This document shows positions 1-6,704 of a stretch of DNA of 8,242 nt, one piece after another (position 1 is the first letter of the stretch; the number at the start of each line of letters is the position of its first letter). The notes beneath the pieces are model-generated. The model was not told where the DNA came from and did no database searches. It saw only the letters and a program-made list of their open reading frames with translations. The DNA lies in contig JAEVYR010000283.1 of NCBI GenBank assembly GCA_023392645.1, forward strand, positions 1-8,242, written 5' to 3'. This stretch comes from Chloroflexota bacterium. Lineage in GTDB: Bacteria > Chloroflexota > Chloroflexia > Thermomicrobiales > UBA6265. A program made the position numbers and the translations under genes.

Positions 1-36
1 CGAGACCACGATGCGGCCGCGCGAGCGACGTAACAT

Positions 37-56
37 CGGCCGATCGGCCGGTTTTT
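37..56 (+). terminator. Palindrome plus T-run, possible intrinsic terminator at left edge
   Basis: A perfect 14-bp palindrome (CGGCCGATCGGCCG, 37-50) is followed directly by G and five T residues (52-56) on the plus strand, the arrangement of a short intrinsic terminator. On the plus strand the first frame is open from the window edge to a TAA at 31-33, only three bases before the palindrome, so a plus-strand gene may end there; ten codons are too few to say which. On the minus strand, a second possible hairpin (44-63 region, CCGG-AAAAA-CCGG core) lies just past the stop of the LuxR-type regulator and could end that transcript. The stem is short (5 bp plus a 4-nt loop) so this is a tentative call. 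Confidence 0.35.
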
Positions 57-94
57 CCGGTCGCCGGCATGGTGCACATCGATGCAGGCGGGAA

Positions 95-2653
95 TCAGAC
101 GAGGTTGTGGCGGATGGCGTGGGTCGCCGCGGCAGTGCGGGTCGGTACGTTCAGCTTCCCGAGGATGCTCGCAACATGTGACCGCGCGGTGCGCACGCCG
201 ATGTAGAGCGCGTCGGCGATCTCGGCGTTCGAGCGGCCCTCCACCATGAGCCGCAGCACCTCCCGCTCGCGCCGCGACAGGCCGTCCGCGTGTGCTCGTC
301 GCGTCGTGGGTGCGGTGATGGCCATGGCGCAAGTGACGACCTCGGCTGTCGCCAGCGACTGTCCCTCCGTCAGAAGCTGGGCGAATCGCTCCTCCCCGAG
401 CGCGGCACGTGCTGAGGCCGTCGCCCGCTGCCATGGGCCGTGATCCACGGGGAAGACGCCGGCGCCGGTCTGCGCGATACGCTGGTGGATCACGCCGAGG
501 AGCCTGGCGGCAAGATCGGGCTGATCGGCCGACGCCGCGATCGCGGCAAGTCCGATGAGCGCGCGCACGCTGCCCCAGCGCTCGCCGATTCCCGCCCAGA
601 GTCGGAGCGCCTCCTGGTACGTCCGCAGGGCCGCGGCGTGGTTGCCCTGATCCAGATCGATCCGAGCGAGCCCCGCAAGTGCGAACGCCATCCCGGAGTC
701 ATGGCCGATCGACGCTAAGATGGCCAGAGCCTCCTCGGCCCGCGCTCGGGAGCGGCTCGATGCGCCGAGCTCGTACTCGATCTCGCCGAGAATCACCAGC
801 GCCATGCCGGTGCTCGACTGCTCACCAACCGCCATCCAGCGCGCGAGCGCCGCCTCCATATGCGCCCTGGCGTCATGCCAGCGCCGCTCGAGCGTGGCGA
901 TGATGCCCTGCATGTGCAGGGCGAGCGCGACCAGATGGTCGTCGCCAAGCCCGCGGCCGATCGCGAGCGCCTCCTCGGCGAGTGGCCGGGCCAACCCGGG
1001 CTCGACCTGCGTGAAGAGGATCAAGCTGAGCCCGGCCAACGCGTTGCCTCGATCGAGCGTCGGTTCGGGCGGTGTGTGCGAAAGCGCGTACTCCAGCCAG
1101 CGCCGCCCCTCGGCGAGATACGAGCGATGGTGCCAGAAGATCGCGCATTGTCCGGCGAGGTGCAGCACGCCGGACGCGTCGTCGACCTCGGCGAGATGCG
1201 CGAGCGCGGCTTCGAGGTTCGGCTCCTCCGGCTCGATCTCCCGCAACCGGTCGTCGACGCTCACGCCCGGCGCGATCGAGTTCGGATCCAGCCATGCATC
1301 CAGACCGAGGAAGAACGATGCATGCACGTCGCGCGCCGCCCGCGTCTCCTCCAGCCGTTCGAGCAGCTCCTGGCCATACTCGCGCATGGTTTCCAGCATG
1401 ACATAGCGAGGGATTCGGGAATCGTCGCCCAGGCGCAGGAGACTGGCGTCGACGAGAGCCCCGAGCGCCGCCAGGGTCCCCTCATCGCTCATGTCCGCCT
1501 GGGCGCCGACGTGCAGCGCCGCCGCCAGCGTGAGCCCGCCGACGAAGACGGACAGCCGCCGGAACAGCTCCTGCTCGGCCGGGGGCAGCAACTCATAGCT
1601 CCAGGCGATCGTGTCCCGCATCGTCTGCTGCCGCGCGGGCAGGTCCCGAGCACCGCCGGTGAGCATCGGCAGGCGGCGGTCGAGTCGCTCCAGCAAGCCG
1701 CTCGGCGTCAGCACCGTGGCGCGGGCCGCTGCGAGCTCGATCGCGAGCGGGAGTCCGTCGAGCCGCCGGCAGATCTCGACGATGACCGCCCGATCCTCCG
1801 GGTGGACCACCAATCCCGGCCGCGCCGCTCGCGCGCGCTCCACGAAGAGGCGCGCCGCGGCCGGAAACGCATCGTCCCCCGGCGTGGCCAGCGCGAGCGA
1901 GGGAACCCCATGGATACGCTCGCCGGTGAGCCGCAGCCGAACGCGGCTCGTCACCAGGATCGCGAGGGCCGGGAACGCGCCAAGCAGGTCGGCAATGTGC
2001 GGCGCGGCATCCACGAGATGCTCGAAGTTGTCGAGCACCAGCAGCGTCCTCGTCCCGTGCAGCGCCGGGCGGAGCCGGTCGATCAGGACCCGGCCGGACC
2101 CGCCGCGGATGCCGAGCGCCTGCGCGATCGCGCCGCCGACGAGAACCGGATCCCGTGTCGTGGCGAGGCTGACGAACGTGACGCGGTCGAAACCCTCGAC
2201 CGCGTCGGCCGCGGCGATGGCGAGGCGGGTCTTGCCGACGCCACCGGGCCCGGTCAACGTCACCAGCCTCTCGCGGGCGCGGCCAATCAGCTCCATGACC
2301 GCGGCGATCTCCTGTTCGCGCCCGACGAGCGACGAGAGCGGCCGCGGCAGGCTCGCGCCATGCCGCCGGGCGACACCGGGAAAGGCGATGAGCTGATGCG
2401 TGGCCAGCACGGGCACGGAAGCGCCGGAGCGCCGAGCGCCGTGGAGCGCGCGGTAGCGCTCGAGCTCGTCGGGGGCGATCCGGAAGATGCCCGCTCGCTT
2501 GGCGGCCGCGATCTCCCCGCGAGCGATCGCGCGACGGACCGTACGCTCATGCACGCCCAGCCTGGCCGCAGCCTCGCGCGCGTTGAGCGGCCAGGTGTCC
2601 GCTGCGGCGGACATCCGCGGAACCTGTGTCCGCTCGAGGGAGGGGTCGCTCAT
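95..2653 (-). CDS. STAND ATPase regulator: N-terminal HTH, NB-ARC-like ATPase, TPR region, C-terminal LuxR HTH
   Basis: An 852-aa cytoplasmic signal-transduction ATPase that should act as a transcription factor switched by nucleotide and ligand or partner binding. Order of parts: an excisionase/MerR-like helix-turn-helix at about 19-71 (LNAREAAARLGVHERTVRRA); a STAND/NB-ARC ATPase from about 103, with Walker A GPGGVGKT at 135-142, Walker B LLVLDN at 204-209, LVTSR at 233-237 and GLPLAIE at 300-306; a winged-helix-like part at about 340-440; helical TPR-like repeats at about 470-765; and a GerE/LuxR helix-turn-helix at about 790-846 (LSRREREVLRLMVEG, then RTARSHVASILGKL). The start at 2653 is preferred because GGAGGG lies 9 nt upstream; the next Met, 13 codons in, has no such site. 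The frame stays open far upstream (to 3961) but that part is an out-of-frame shadow of the antiporter gene. The ligand and target genes cannot be read from the sequence. Two DNA-binding domains in one chain is the unusual point. Confidence 0.9.
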   Translation of the reverse strand: MSDPSLERTQVPRMSAAADTWPLNAREAAARLGVHERTVRRAIARGEIAAAKRAGIFRIAPDELERYRALHGARRSGASVPVLATHQLIAFPGVARRHGASLPRPLSSLVGREQEIAAVMELIGRARERLVTLTGPGGVGKTRLAIAAADAVEGFDRVTFVSLATTRDPVLVGGAIAQALGIRGGSGRVLIDRLRPALHGTRTLLVLDNFEHLVDAAPHIADLLGAFPALAILVTSRVRLRLTGERIHGVPSLALATPGDDAFPAAARLFVERARAARPGLVVHPEDRAVIVEICRRLDGLPLAIELAAARATVLTPSGLLERLDRRLPMLTGGARDLPARQQTMRDTIAWSYELLPPAEQELFRRLSVFVGGLTLAAALHVGAQADMSDEGTLAALGALVDASLLRLGDDSRIPRYVMLETMREYGQELLERLEETRAARDVHASFFLGLDAWLDPNSIAPGVSVDDRLREIEPEEPNLEAALAHLAEVDDASGVLHLAGQCAIFWHHRSYLAEGRRWLEYALSHTPPEPTLDRGNALAGLSLILFTQVEPGLARPLAEEALAIGRGLGDDHLVALALHMQGIIATLERRWHDARAHMEAALARWMAVGEQSSTGMALVILGEIEYELGASSRSRARAEEALAILASIGHDSGMAFALAGLARIDLDQGNHAAALRTYQEALRLWAGIGERWGSVRALIGLAAIAASADQPDLAARLLGVIHQRIAQTGAGVFPVDHGPWQRATASARAALGEERFAQLLTEGQSLATAEVVTCAMAITAPTTRRAHADGLSRREREVLRLMVEGRSNAEIADALYIGVRTARSHVASILGKLNVPTRTAAATHAIRHNLV

Positions 2654-2755
2654 GCCCTGCCGCCCTCCGGTGGCCGCCGCGACAGCGACGCGATCGATCA
2701 ATGGGTTCGTTATGTCCCGGCGACCATCATAGCAGCCGGTGGGAAGCCCGCTCGC

Positions 2756-2781
2756 GGGATCCGCGTGCCTCCGGATCACCC
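2756..2781 (-). other. Hairpin overlapping the antiporter stop codon
   Basis: GGGATCCG (2756-2763) can pair with CGGATC-A-CCC (2772-2781) across an 8-nt loop with one bulged A, and it includes the TGA of the antiporter gene. A second small stem, CCCGC-TC-GCGGG (2747-2758), overlaps it and is mutually exclusive. There is no T-run on the minus strand, so it is not a standard intrinsic terminator; it may slow or partly end transcription before the regulator gene, or mean nothing in DNA this GC-rich. Confidence 0.2.
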
Positions 2782-3810
2782 TCCCGCGACGAGAATCAGC
2801 CCCACGATCCCGGCGGCATAGACGACGGTCACCAGCAGCGAGTCGTACCCCATCCGGGCGACGGTGCCGTGGCTGCGAAGCACCAGTCCGACGAGATAGA
2901 GACAGGTCACGATGACGCTCAGCGCGGCAAGGTAGATGTCCGTCCGGGTCATGCTGGAAATCACCGCCTCCCCCGAGATCACGCCGGCGAGCAGGAAGAG
3001 TGTCGGCAGGAAGGCGTTGCCGCCGAAAACGTCGCTGATCGCCATCTGGTGATCGCCCAGCCGCACCGCCTGCAGGCCGGTCGAGATTTCCGGGATCGAC
3101 GTCGCGGCCGCCAGCACCGTTGCGCCGAAGACCGCGCTCCCCATGCCGATGTCGGTTGCGATCGCATCGCTGGTTCGCTCCAGCACGACACCGCCGGCGA
3201 GCGTCAGCACCGCCGCGCCGGCGAAGATCCATGCCGCCTTGCCGGTCGAGCTGTCGCCATCGTCCTTCTGCTCCGTCGCCGGGGGCGTCTGCTCCGGATC
3301 GTCGAGCTTCCAGAAGAGTTGCGATTTCGCACGCCGGACGACCAGGAGCCCCGCCAGCCAGACGGCGACGATCATCACGGCGGTCGGCTCCACCCTGACG
3401 ATCGTGATCGGATCGACCTGCGAGCCGAGCAGCAACAGCGTCAGCGCGGCAATCACCATGGTTGCCTCGATCACCGGCACCAGCGAGCGCGTGCGGCTGG
3501 TCAGGGGCACGCGGCTCCAGCCGCCGGCGATATCCAGCACGGCCAGCACGAGCGTCTGCACGGCGATACCGCCCAGCAGGTTGCCGGTGGCAATGCCGAT
3601 GCTGCCGCCGAGTGCCGCGCTGACGACGATCGCGATTTCTGGCAGGTTGGTGGCGATCGCCAGCAGCACCAACCCACCCAGCGCCTCGCCCCAGCCGAAC
3701 CGCTTCTGCAGCACATCGGTCGCGTCGGAGAGGCGGATTCCCGCCCACCAGACCGCCCCGGCGGCGGCGGCGAAGATGGCGACGAGCACGGGCAACGACA
3801 GCGATTCCAT
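2776..3810 (-). CDS. Ca2+/cation antiporter (sodium/calcium exchanger family membrane protein)
   Basis: A 344-aa integral membrane protein of the CaCA superfamily, expected to exchange Ca2+ (or another cation) for Na+ or H+ across the cytoplasmic membrane. Both diagnostic alpha repeats are visible: alpha-1 at about 41-90 (LLAIATNLPEIAI, N55-L56-P57-E58, then GNLLGG at 76-81) and alpha-2 at about 222-275 (AATSIPEIST, S238-I239-P240-E241, then SDVFGGN at 259-265). The two acidic residues E58 and E241 are the expected ion-binding glutamates. Hydrophobic segments form two halves (about 5-160 and 192-344) around a charged, probably cytoplasmic loop at 165-191 rich in D, E, Q and K. Length is normal for a bacterial exchanger. 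The start at 3810 is chosen over an upstream in-frame Met at 3951 because GGAGGT lies just upstream and a membrane segment begins straight after. The alpha-1 GNxxGSN motif is altered to GNLLGGI, which marks a divergent subfamily, so ion specificity is uncertain. Confidence 0.88.
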   Translation of the reverse strand: MESLSLPVLVAIFAAAAGAVWWAGIRLSDATDVLQKRFGWGEALGGLVLLAIATNLPEIAIVVSAALGGSIGIATGNLLGGIAVQTLVLAVLDIAGGWSRVPLTSRTRSLVPVIEATMVIAALTLLLLGSQVDPITIVRVEPTAVMIVAVWLAGLLVVRRAKSQLFWKLDDPEQTPPATEQKDDGDSSTGKAAWIFAGAAVLTLAGGVVLERTSDAIATDIGMGSAVFGATVLAAATSIPEISTGLQAVRLGDHQMAISDVFGGNAFLPTLFLLAGVISGEAVISSMTRTDIYLAALSVIVTCLYLVGLVLRSHGTVARMGYDSLLVTVVYAAGIVGLILVAGG

Positions 3811-3889
3811 GAGACCTCCGGCGGGATACGCGCCGCCACCGGGGCACAACCGGATCGTGACGCGACCAAACACGCCAATCACTACGCAG

Positions 3890-3908
3890 AACGACGGCCA
3901 TCGTCGTT
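3890..3908. promoter_or_regulatory. 7-bp dyad in the divergent control region, candidate operator
   Basis: AACGACG (3890-3896) and CGTCGTT (3902-3908) are a perfect inverted repeat with a 5-nt spacer. It lies in the 168-nt gap between the divergently transcribed antiporter (start 3810, minus) and the 75-aa membrane protein (start 3979, plus), and sits just upstream of a TATCAT box at 3925-3930 that could be a -10 element for the plus-strand gene. A protein bound here could control both genes. Position and symmetry are seen directly; the regulatory role is inferred. Confidence 0.35.
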
Positions 3909-3924
3909 TCGCGCGGAGAATCGC

Positions 3925-3930
3925 TATCAT
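3925..3930 (+). promoter_or_regulatory. Possible -10 box for the 75-aa membrane protein
   Basis: TATCAT matches five of six bases of the sigma70 -10 consensus and lies 48 nt before the plus-strand start codon. No convincing -35 hexamer is found at the usual distance; the place where it would be overlaps the AACGACG dyad. In GC-rich DNA an AT-rich hexamer here is suggestive but weak. Confidence 0.25.
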
Positions 3931-3978
3931 TGCGGCGGGTCCATGCAACATCCGTCATCACACGGGGGACACCGCTTC

Positions 3979-4206
3979 ATGTCCAACACACCGGATCAGC
4001 CCTTCAACTCCCAGGTCGGCTTCGCGCGCGTCTTCACCGCGCTGACTCTCGTGGCGATGGCCGCCACCGCGATCGGCGCGCTGGCGATCGGCGCCGTCGC
4101 CATCGGCAAGCTGAGCCTGAAGCGCGGCACGGTCGACCATCTCTCGATCGAGGATCTCGAGGTTGGCCGCCTCCGCGTGCGCGAGCTGATCGTCGACAAG
4201 CAATAG
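3979..4206 (+). CDS. Small single-span membrane protein with pentad repeats
   Basis: A 75-aa protein of unknown function. Residues 1-16 are polar, about 18-43 form one hydrophobic, Ala/Gly/Ile-rich membrane segment, and the C-terminal third is charged. From residue 31 to the end the chain divides into nine five-residue units: AIGAL, AIGAV, AIGKL, SLKRG, TVDHL, SIEDL, EVGRL, RVREL, IVDKQ. Position 2 is always I, V or L, and position 5 is L or V in seven of nine. The repeat runs from the membrane segment into the soluble tail without a break. I recall similar short proteins with this AIGxLAIG then ELxVxRLRVxEL pattern as unnamed membrane proteins, but no function is known to me. GGGGG lies about 10 nt before the ATG. 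It is divergent from the antiporter and followed by a hairpin, so it is probably a single-gene transcript. Confidence 0.72.
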   Translation: MSNTPDQPFNSQVGFARVFTALTLVAMAATAIGALAIGAVAIGKLSLKRGTVDHLSIEDLEVGRLRVRELIVDKQ

Positions 4207-4216
4207 CCCCGATCCG

Positions 4217-4246
4217 CACCGCGTGAGTTGCGTTTGATACGCGGTG
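4217..4246 (+). terminator. Hairpin downstream of the 75-aa gene
   Basis: CACCGCGT (4217-4224) pairs perfectly with ACGCGGTG (4239-4246) over a 14-nt loop, starting 10 nt after the TAG at 4204-4206. The position suits a transcription end between the small membrane protein and the monooxygenase pair. There is no T-run after the stem, so if it acts it is not a classic intrinsic terminator. Confidence 0.35.
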
Positions 4247-4286
4247 GCGCTCGGTGTTGTGCGGTTGCAACGGGCCGAGGAGGATA

Positions 4287-4302
4287 CTGACCAGCGGGTC
4301 AG
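4287..4302. promoter_or_regulatory. CTGACC-N4-GGTCAG inverted repeat, candidate repressor operator
   Basis: CTGACC (4287-4292) and GGTCAG (4297-4302) form a perfect 6-4-6 dyad, 42 nt before the start of the first gene of the monooxygenase pair. Compact GC-rich palindromes of about this size and spacing upstream of oxygenase or efflux genes are typical sites for dimeric repressors, notably of the TetR family. A GATACT hexamer (4283-4288) that could serve as a -10 box overlaps its left edge, though no good -35 is seen at 16-18 nt. No repressor gene is in the window. An RNA hairpin with AGCG loop in the leader is the alternative reading. Confidence 0.45.
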
Positions 4303-4344
4303 ACGTGCTTCGGCTCGCGCATCCCGCCGGATCGGAGGTCCGCC

Positions 4345-4911
4345 ATGGACGCCCAGTCACCGCTTCGTCGCCGCACCGCCGCGCAGGCCGAGCTGCGGTG
4401 CATCGGCACCTGCGTCCGCCTGCTTGCGCGGAAGCGCATCCATATGCCGGGCGAACATCTCGACATGCGCCTGCACTTCGCGGACGGCACCACCGGCCGC
4501 GTCTACCGCGAGACGACGGTCGACCGCGACCCGCCGGCAGACCCGTGCATGCTGGTGGTCGAGTTCCGCCTGCGCGGCGTGCGTGGGTTCGGCCATGCGC
4601 TGTTCCGCGCCGAGAGCCTGTTGAACACGCCACTGTTCGTTGGCTACCCCGGCTACGTCTCGAAGCTCTGGCTGGCGCATGACCAGCATGGCGTCTATCG
4701 CGGCATTTACGAGTGGGACGACCCCGCGCGCGCCGAGTTCTACGCCCGCTGCCTGTGGCGCGTGCTGGAGCTGGTCTCCGATCCGGGATCGATCCACTAC
4801 CGTGTGCTGCCCGGCCTGCATCGCGACGACGTGATCGCCGACCCGAGCCGGCTCGACCCGGTCGCGCCCGAAGAGCCGGATACGTGGTGGCGGCTGGTGG
4901 AGGCAGCGTGA
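4345..4911 (+). CDS. Conserved protein of unknown function, YdhR-like monooxygenase fold possible
   Basis: A 188-aa soluble protein with no signal peptide or membrane segment. I do not recognise it as a named family. Two parts can be seen: an N-terminal half (about 16-100) with alternating strands, including VVEFRLRGVRGFGHALFR, and a C-terminal part with SKLWLAHDQHGVYRGIYEWDD at about 109-130, then a helix ARAEFYARCLWRVLELV and a strand HYRVLPG. The pattern K-[IL]-W ... G-x-Y-x-[WF]-x-D ... A-x-x-[FY] resembles the core of YdhR/ABM-type dimeric alpha/beta-barrel proteins, which include cofactor-free monooxygenases, so this fold is an inference. GGAGGT lies 6 nt before the ATG at 4345. Its TGA overlaps the GTG of the next gene by 4 nt, so the two are made together, and a joint role in oxidising or handling one aromatic or polyketide-like substrate is likely. 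Confidence 0.8.
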   Translation: MDAQSPLRRRTAAQAELRCIGTCVRLLARKRIHMPGEHLDMRLHFADGTTGRVYRETTVDRDPPADPCMLVVEFRLRGVRGFGHALFRAESLLNTPLFVGYPGYVSKLWLAHDQHGVYRGIYEWDDPARAEFYARCLWRVLELVSDPGSIHYRVLPGLHRDDVIADPSRLDPVAPEEPDTWWRLVEAA

Positions 4912-6449
4912 ACGCCTCGCCCGACAGCCTCGTCGCCGGCGCAGGGACCACCGGCCTGACGATGGCGCTGGCGGGCCACGACCACGGCGCCCACGTCCGC
5001 ATCGTCGACCGGCGTGGTGGTCCCCAACGGCCCTCGCGCGCGCTGATCGTCCACCCCCGCACGCTGGAAACGCTGCGACCATTCGGCGTCGTCGACGCGA
5101 TCTTGGAACGCGCCGATGTCAACCCGGAGGTCCGCCTCCATCTCGGTCGCCGGACGGTGCCGGTTCGCCTCGGCGACCTCGACCTGGCCGACACGCCCTA
5201 CCCGCATCTGACCCTGGTGCGCCAGATGGACATCGAGCGGGTGCTGATCGACGCGCTCGCCGCTCGGGGCGTCACGATCGAGCGCGGCACCGAGATGATC
5301 GCGGTGGCCGAGGACGCCGGCGGCGCTCGCGCGATGCTCCGGACACCGGCCGGCATCGAGGAAGCCGACGCCCGCTACATCGTCGGCTGCGATGGGCCGA
5401 ACAGCGTCGTCCGGCAGGCGGCGGGAATCGACTGGAAGGGCGGTCCCTACCGCGAGGAGATCGTCCTTGCCGACCTCGTCCTGGACGGCGCGGGCGATCC
5501 GGACGCCCTCAACGCCTTCGTCGGTCGGCACGGGCTGCTGCTGATCTTCCCGCTCGGCGAACGGGCGACGTGGCGACTGCTGGCGACCCGCCCCGCCGTG
5601 GGCATGGCGTTCCCGAGCGGCCAGCCGGGCCCGCCGGTGCCCGGTGGCGAGTTGCAGGCGCTGATGGACGAGGCCGGTTTCGCGGGCGCCATCGCCGAGG
5701 TCGCGTGGTCGGCCCGCTATCGCGTGCAGCACCGGCTGGCCCACCGGTTCCGCGCCGGTCGGCTCTTCATCGCCGGTGACGCCGCCCACACGTGGTCCCC
5801 CGCCACCGGGCAGGGCATGAACACCGGCATCCAGGATGCCGTCAACCTCGGCTGGAAGCTCGCCCGGGCCGGAATGTCGTCCGATCCCGAGCAGCTGCTG
5901 GCCAGCTACGACGCCGAGCGCCGGCCGGCGGCGGGCCAGCTCTTCCGGATGACCCACGCCGCGTTCTGGGCCGAGGCATCGACCGGCCCCCTGCCCTCGC
6001 TTCTCCGGGCGACCGCGCCGCTCGGCGCCCCGATGCTGCCGTTCCTGCTCGGACGCAAGCGCCTGCTCGGCGAGGGGCTGGCCGCGATGTCCCGTTTGCG
6101 CGCGGGGTATCCCCACAGTGCGACCTCGGTCGAAGGTACCCCGCCTCCGTCCGGCGCACCGCGAGCCGGCGACCGCCTGCCCGACCGGGGGGCGTGCATC
6201 GATGGAGAACGCCGCAGGCTGCACGATGTCATCGCCCATCCCGGCGTCACGGTGCTGCTCGATCGCGACGCCAGGCTGCCGGAGGGAACCGACCTCGGAC
6301 CGCTGGTCGCGACCCACCGCCTCGATGACGTCCCTGGCGCCGGACTCATCGCCGTGCGACCGGATGGCTACGTCGGCTTCACCTGCGGCACGGCGGCCGC
6401 CAGCCAGCTCCACTCCTGGCTGGCAGCCACGGGATTCGCGCCGGGTTAA
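4908..6449 (+). CDS. FAD-dependent monooxygenase (group A aromatic hydroxylase type)
   Basis: A 513-aa flavoprotein of the p-hydroxybenzoate hydroxylase superfamily, phenol hydroxylase/PheA/TfdB/MhpA-like branch, expected to hydroxylate an aromatic or similar substrate with NAD(P)H and O2. Seen: GxGxxG dinucleotide motif AGAGTTG at 10-16 (T replaces the P common in this family), VRIVDRR at 30-36 ending the Rossmann fold, SRALIVHPRTLE at 43-54, the DG motif VGCDGPNS at 159-166, and the second FAD motif LFIAGDAAHTWSPATGQGMN at 286-305 with G290-D291. Residues about 418-510 form the thioredoxin-like C-terminal domain, including RPDGYVGF at 484-491. The start is the GTG at 4908, overlapping the previous stop as GTGA and with GGAGG a few bases upstream; this places the motif at the usual distance from the N-terminus. 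An open frame back to 4713 only overlaps the preceding gene. The exact substrate cannot be read from sequence. Confidence 0.9.
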   Translation: MNASPDSLVAGAGTTGLTMALAGHDHGAHVRIVDRRGGPQRPSRALIVHPRTLETLRPFGVVDAILERADVNPEVRLHLGRRTVPVRLGDLDLADTPYPHLTLVRQMDIERVLIDALAARGVTIERGTEMIAVAEDAGGARAMLRTPAGIEEADARYIVGCDGPNSVVRQAAGIDWKGGPYREEIVLADLVLDGAGDPDALNAFVGRHGLLLIFPLGERATWRLLATRPAVGMAFPSGQPGPPVPGGELQALMDEAGFAGAIAEVAWSARYRVQHRLAHRFRAGRLFIAGDAAHTWSPATGQGMNTGIQDAVNLGWKLARAGMSSDPEQLLASYDAERRPAAGQLFRMTHAAFWAEASTGPLPSLLRATAPLGAPMLPFLLGRKRLLGEGLAAMSRLRAGYPHSATSVEGTPPPSGAPRAGDRLPDRGACIDGERRRLHDVIAHPGVTVLLDRDARLPEGTDLGPLVATHRLDDVPGAGLIAVRPDGYVGFTCGTAAASQLHSWLAATGFAPG

Positions 6450-6614
6450 CGCCGATGACGACCGGCTGGAGCGTCGCGGGTGCGATGCACGTCTTGTGAT
6501 GGTTCGCCCATGAGCGCACGGTGCCGGAACATTGTGTTGGTTCGACAACAGCGCAACGCCCATGAAGCCGGAAGCATCACACCATCCGCGCTACACCCCG
6601 GCGTCGCACTCCAC
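6450..6614. other. Non-coding stretch after the monooxygenase
   Basis: No supported gene lies here. Weak symmetric elements are present: GTGC-GAT-GCAC near 6480-6490 and TGTTG-N6-CAACA at 6535-6550. Neither is followed by a T-run, so the end of the monooxygenase transcript is not marked by a clear terminator. The composition is somewhat less GC-rich from about 6520 on, as expected ahead of a promoter. Confidence 0.4.
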
Positions 6615-6643
6615 TTGCAATAACGACTCGACAGGCGTAGCAT
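6615..6643 (+). promoter_or_regulatory. Putative sigma70-type promoter TTGCAA-N17-TAGCAT
   Basis: TTGCAA (6615-6620) and TAGCAT (6638-6643) each match four of six consensus bases and are spaced exactly 17 bp. A transcript starting near 6650 would give a leader of about 55 nt before the ATG at 6705. An in-frame ATG at 6642 lies inside the -10 box, which argues against it as the start of the following gene. Confidence 0.4.
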
Positions 6644-6704
6644 GAGCCCCCGCGCGCCCGACCGGATGGCCGGGCGAACGCACAGCGTGACCAGGAGGGC
6701 AAGC

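Noticed and set aside
860..2821. 653-aa open frame on the plus strand opposite the regulator
   Set aside because: Low-complexity Arg/Pro/Glu/Asp-rich translation typical of the antisense of a high-GC gene; the minus-strand frame carries clear Walker and LuxR motifs.
2654..3961. Long upstream extension of the regulator frame (1288-aa reading frame in total)
   Set aside because: The added residues are Arg/Gly/Ala-rich with no domain features and run out of frame over the antiporter gene, whose own frame shows clear membrane segments and both alpha repeats. A good ribosome site lies at 2653.
2626..3978. Upstream extension of the 75-aa protein (526-aa frame)
   Set aside because: It is the antisense of the antiporter, rich in Arg, Asp, His and Gln, and the membrane protein has its own ATG with a G-rich ribosome site.
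4264..4271. GTTGCAAC palindrome upstream of the monooxygenase pair
   Set aside because: Eight bases of self-complementarity with no spacing relation to a promoter are expected by chance; the 4287-4302 dyad is much stronger.
6531..6560. GGTTCGA inside TGTTG-N6-CAACA, resembling a tRNA T-arm
   Set aside because: The flanking bases do not form a five-bp T-stem with a seven-base loop, and no acceptor stem, D-arm or anticodon arm can be built around it.
4797..6563. 588-aa open frame on the minus strand opposite the monooxygenase
   Set aside because: Antisense shadow of the FAD-monooxygenase; no recognisable motif and Arg/Gly-rich composition.
6642..6704. Earlier ATG for the 77-aa protein
   Set aside because: It lies in the putative -10 box, has no ribosome site and adds a basic, unstructured tail, whereas 6705 has AGGAGGG at proper spacing.
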